64,000 nt of DNA from Carboxylicivirga agarovorans (GTDB taxonomy: Bacteria > Bacteroidota > Bacteroidia > Bacteroidales > Marinilabiliaceae), in assembly GCF_050589845.1 (NCBI RefSeq), contig NZ_JBNGPA010000001.1:124001-188000 (forward strand), given 5' to 3'. The notes under the pieces are model-generated. The model made no database searches. It saw nothing but the letters and a program-made list of their open reading frames with translations, and was not told where the DNA came from. The position numbers were made by a program, and so were the translations under genes. Shown here piece by piece: positions 61,705-64,000 of the stretch; position 1 is the stretch's first letter; the number at the start of each line of letters is the position of its first letter.

Positions 61705-62067
61705 TTAACTCACATTAAATGTGATTGTTTGTATGTGTGCGTATTCGCTTTTTACCTCTCTAACTGATTCACGATAAATACCGTTAATTCCATTGTTTTT
61801 ATCTGATTTCCTATCAATTGTATCTGTTACCATCTTCACTATATCACAACCTGAATAGTAATCATCTGTGTAGATGTTCATTAGAATAGTTGCTTTATCA
61901 TTTCTTGAAAGTTTATTATGGTTAGATTCTATTATTCTTGCAAATTGAATAACAGGGTTATCGGTTGATTCAGGAACATCAACAACGAAAATATTATCAT
62001 TTACTAAATTGGTTAAAGCTGAATTACTTACAAGTGCATCATAAATAAATTCATTCAACCTTTCCAT
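61705..62067 (-). CDS. Tail completion protein (DUF3168-like)
   Basis: 120 residues. LNEFIYDALVSNSALTNLVN, a VPESTDNPVIQFARI strand and HIQTITFNVS end correspond to the tail-terminator family that joins head and tail. Small gaps to both neighbours (2 and 18 bases). Confidence 0.75.
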   Translation of the reverse strand: MERLNEFIYDALVSNSALTNLVNDNIFVVDVPESTDNPVIQFARIIESNHNKLSRNDKATILMNIYTDDYYSGCDIVKMVTDTIDRKSDKNNGINGIYRESVREVKSEYAHIQTITFNVS

Positions 62068-62069
62068 TA

Positions 62070-62543
62070 TTATTTATCTATCTTTTTTATTACACTTTTG
62101 GTGTAATTTTGATACAGAAAATCAACAAATTTTGATTGCAAATCAGTTGATTTACTGCGTAGTGCAGAAGAATAGAAATCTAATCCTATAACTTTACCTG
62201 TGTATCTACCACCTTTTGTTGTTCTGTCTGTAGTACCTGAATCAAGTATATGTATCAATTGAGAATCATATCTACCTGTACGACCACCAATTAAAACCAA
62301 TGGTGATTTTTTAGCAGATTTAACACCTAATGATTTAGCTGTTGCACCTGTACTATCTTCACTAAATGAAAGAAACTTTTTTAAATCCCTACGTGCTTCT
62401 TTTACAACTGTTTGAATAGATGCTTTTGCTAATGAACGGTTATAAATTCTTAACAACTCCTTATTAGTCAAATCAACCAATGATTTAGTATCTTTTATCA
62501 GTTCCGATTGGTCAATTCTAATATTTGCTTCAAATTGTGCCAT
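62070..62543 (-). CDS. HK97 gp10-like neck/tail component
   Basis: 157 residues. LVDLTNKELLRIYNRSLAKA, a basic VKEARRDLKKFLSF helix, the conserved HILDSGTTDRTTKGGRYTGK and the C-terminal helix fit the gp10-like family located at the head-tail joint. Position (between adaptor and completion gene) agrees. Confidence 0.75.
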   Translation of the reverse strand: MAQFEANIRIDQSELIKDTKSLVDLTNKELLRIYNRSLAKASIQTVVKEARRDLKKFLSFSEDSTGATAKSLGVKSAKKSPLVLIGGRTGRYDSQLIHILDSGTTDRTTKGGRYTGKVIGLDFYSSALRSKSTDLQSKFVDFLYQNYTKSVIKKIDK

Positions 62544-62546
62544 TCA

Positions 62547-62858
62547 TTAACTATTCTTTTTTGAAATAGATACATCTAACCAAATTCTATCAACTGTTGG
62601 TAATGAATTATTTAAAACATATTCAGCATCATTATAGATGAATTTATCTTCATTAGAAAAGTTATAATTATTTCTACATTTAAAGTTGATATTATTACTT
62701 GTAAATGTTTCATTATTATCTACACCTTTACTACCTGAACTTCTTGAAATATAAACCCTTAATTCTCTTTCTTCGTAAGTATAAGATACATCACCTTTAT
62801 TATTGATTTTGGTTGATTTCTTCCATATGATTTTATCTTTTAATAGTCCACTTCTCAT
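62547..62858 (-). CDS. Head-tail adaptor (SPP1 gp16/HK97 type)
   Basis: 103 residues: MRSGLLKDKIIWKKSTKINN, GDVSYTYEERELRVYIS, and WLDVSISKKN at the end, the small barrel of head-closure proteins. The ATG at 62858 overlaps the preceding stop by 1 base (TAATG); a TTG six bases earlier is less likely. Confidence 0.75.
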   Translation of the reverse strand: MRSGLLKDKIIWKKSTKINNKGDVSYTYEERELRVYISRSSGSKGVDNNETFTSNNINFKCRNNYNFSNEDKFIYNDAEYVLNNSLPTVDRIWLDVSISKKNS

Positions 62859-63376
62859 TACCAATATTTTCTTTTATAAGCTGCTGTAAGTGCTTCAACT
62901 ACTTTTGTTGTTGTAATACCCACACCTGCAACTGTATCATTTCTTAAAGTATCATATAAATCAGAAGCATAGATAATTATAGCATGTCTTAAAGGTGTTG
63001 GTAATGTATTGTATCCTGTTATAAATTCAATTTCAATTGATTCTATTGCTTCAATATCTTCTATTTCAAAATGTGAATAGTATTCATTGATTGATAACCC
63101 TGATGTACTAATATTATTACCATCAACAATTAATGATGAAATAGATACAAATGGTGAAGTATAAAATATACCGTTTAAATTATCCTTATCTGTTGATACA
63201 CCTTGATTTGTGGTTAACTCTATATCAGAATTGATTAAATTACTAACATGTTGTGTTGCAACCTCTATAAGTGATTGTAGATATGTATCATCATCAATGT
63301 AATCAATATCAATATTTAGGTGTTGTTTTAGTTCATTAACCGTTAGTGTATAACTGTTTATTGATTTATTAATCAT
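62858..63376 (-). CDS. Head-tail connector (gp6-like)
   Basis: 172 residues. LTVNELKQHLNIDIDYIDDD, YLQSLIEVATQHVSNLIN, PLRHAIIIYASDLYDTLRND and a C-terminal helix (ALTAAYKRKYW) match the gp6-like connector family that forms a ring under the portal. First gene after the capsid, separated by a hairpin-bearing gap of 88 bases. Confidence 0.85.
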   Translation of the reverse strand: MINKSINSYTLTVNELKQHLNIDIDYIDDDTYLQSLIEVATQHVSNLINSDIELTTNQGVSTDKDNLNGIFYTSPFVSISSLIVDGNNISTSGLSINEYYSHFEIEDIEAIESIEIEFITGYNTLPTPLRHAIIIYASDLYDTLRNDTVAGVGITTTKVVEALTAAYKRKYW

Positions 63377-63396
63377 TCATATTCTTTAATTTTTGA

Positions 63397-63438
63397 AGGG
63401 TGTGGTGGTGAAGAATATCACCACCTGAAAAACACCCT
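63397..63438. terminator. Nested hairpin after the capsid gene
   Basis: Outer AGGGTG/CACCCT (63397-63402 with 63433-63438) and inner GGTGGTG/CACCACC (63404-63410 with 63419-63425). Only a weak T-run follows, so it may work as a partial terminator or a processing site. Confidence 0.5.
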
Positions 63439-63464
63439 GATATATAGAGTTATGGAAGGACGTA

Positions 63465-64000
63465 TTAAACAATCACACCTGAAACACTAAATGCATTAGG
63501 GTTTCTTAATGCTACTGCTAACATCTTAACTACTGTTACCTTAACTTGACCTTTATCTGAAAGGGTTACATTATCAATAATTACATGTTCGTTATCGAAA
63601 TCTAAAACAGTAATTTTTGACATATCACCACCTGCAATTTTGTTTGCTACAGGTGAAAGAGTAGAAAAGTAAACCTTATCACCATCGAAAGTTTCACCAA
63701 ACTTACCTGACTTCTTGAATAAATTAATACCTGAACCACTATCAATTTTAACTGATTTCTTGCTATAGAACATTGAACGTGACATTACAAATGAATATTC
63801 ATTATCAATATCACATGCTTCTGCTAATGCATCTACACCTGCTTCATCAACTGCTGTTACACCTGCAACTACTGTTGCACCTGTAAATACTGCGTTAAAT
63901 ACATCTGCTGTTACCTTTCTGTCGATTGATTGACGTAGGTTATTAATTTGAGCTTCTAAACCCTCATTAGTCATATTAGAAAGAGTTTCTAAAGTCCAAA
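63465..64000 (-). CDS. Phage major capsid protein, C-terminal part
   Basis: Open through the right edge: reading from 64000 gives WTLETLSNMTNEGLEAQINN, so ATG at 63974 is not needed as a start. The 177 visible residues include DIDNEYSFVMSRSMFYSKKS, GDKVYFSTLSPVANKIAGGD, a strand MSKITVLDFDNEHVIID and the final NPNAFSVSGVIV. This agrees with the C-terminal half of HK97-type capsid proteins, and its place just before a gp6-like connector supports the call. The scaffold/protease and terminase should lie further right. Confidence 0.65.
   Translation of the reverse strand, partial: WTLETLSNMTNEGLEAQINNLRQSIDRKVTADVFNAVFTGATVVAGVTAVDEAGVDALAEACDIDNEYSFVMSRSMFYSKKSVKIDSGSGINLFKKSGKFGETFDGDKVYFSTLSPVANKIAGGDMSKITVLDFDNEHVIIDNVTLSDKGQVKVTVVKMLAVALRNPNAFSVSGVIV

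Noticed and set aside
63465..63974. Complete 169-residue gene starting at the ATG at 63974
   Set aside because: The frame stays open to the window edge and the product looks like the C-terminal part of a larger capsid protein.
1..64000. Search for tRNA or rRNA genes, integrase or transposase
   Set aside because: I found none. The integrase and repressor of the prophage probably lie beyond the right edge; absence here does not show that the prophage is defective.

Overview
The window is a piece of a Bacteroidota chromosome carrying the end of a prophage. The host assignment rests on SusC/SusD and TonB-receptor/DUF4249 pairs, a hybrid two-component regulator of the HTCS type, FecI/FecR regulation, and many TAnnTTTG-type -7 promoter elements in place of sigma-70 promoters. 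I cannot fix the genus. No rRNA, tRNA, CRISPR array, transposase or integrase is visible.

Region 1 (1-47.9 kb, chromosomal). In order: a cut DJ-1/PfpI-like gene; a 32-residue membrane peptide with its own terminator; an acetyltransferase; a DUF4097 protein; a three-gene RND efflux operon; a stand-alone threonyl-tRNA editing domain; a broken four-helix-bundle gene inside an inverted repeat; a TonB receptor with its DUF4249 lipoprotein; a BlaI/BlaR1-like pair whose sensor carries a TonB domain and four plug-like repeats; a class II aldolase; a cell-wall amidase; a nucleotidyltransferase; an esterase; an HxlR regulator overlapping a VOC protein; tldD/tldE; trhO; exonuclease III; a thioesterase; SusD, SusC, FecR, FecI and a large HTCS regulator (all on the minus strand); a 1.7-kb non-coding region; a cytidylate-kinase-like protein; an ECF sigma module; a gated transporter; mutS2; and a hydrolase cut short at its 3' end.

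The non-coding region (38.25-39.94 kb) is the most unusual part. It holds one diverged and four near-identical copies of a module made of a promoter-like box, about 80 nt, and a terminator. The four copies sit in tandem with a 166-167 bp period. The region also holds a seven-fold 11-bp TTCGG array that ends in a perfect palindrome. At 41.1-41.3 kb the ECF sigma gene and a divergent membrane-protein gene share identical bipartite promoters (TGTAACC-16-CGTCATA), which suggests an autoregulated stress regulon.

Region 2 (about 47.88-64 kb, prophage). The sequence becomes visibly richer in A and T and nearly all genes lie on the minus strand. Read right to left they follow siphophage order: capsid (cut by the window edge), head-tail connector, adaptor, gp10-like, tail completion, tail tube, tail-assembly chaperone G and its -1 frameshift product GT, tape measure, distal tail protein, S74 tail fibre, a second virion protein, a coiled-coil membrane protein, a holin-like protein, an M15 peptidase and a small membrane protein. 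Then come individually promoted small genes that share a promoter/operator architecture. The left prophage boundary coincides with the truncation of the alpha/beta hydrolase gene, so the attachment site is probably inside it.
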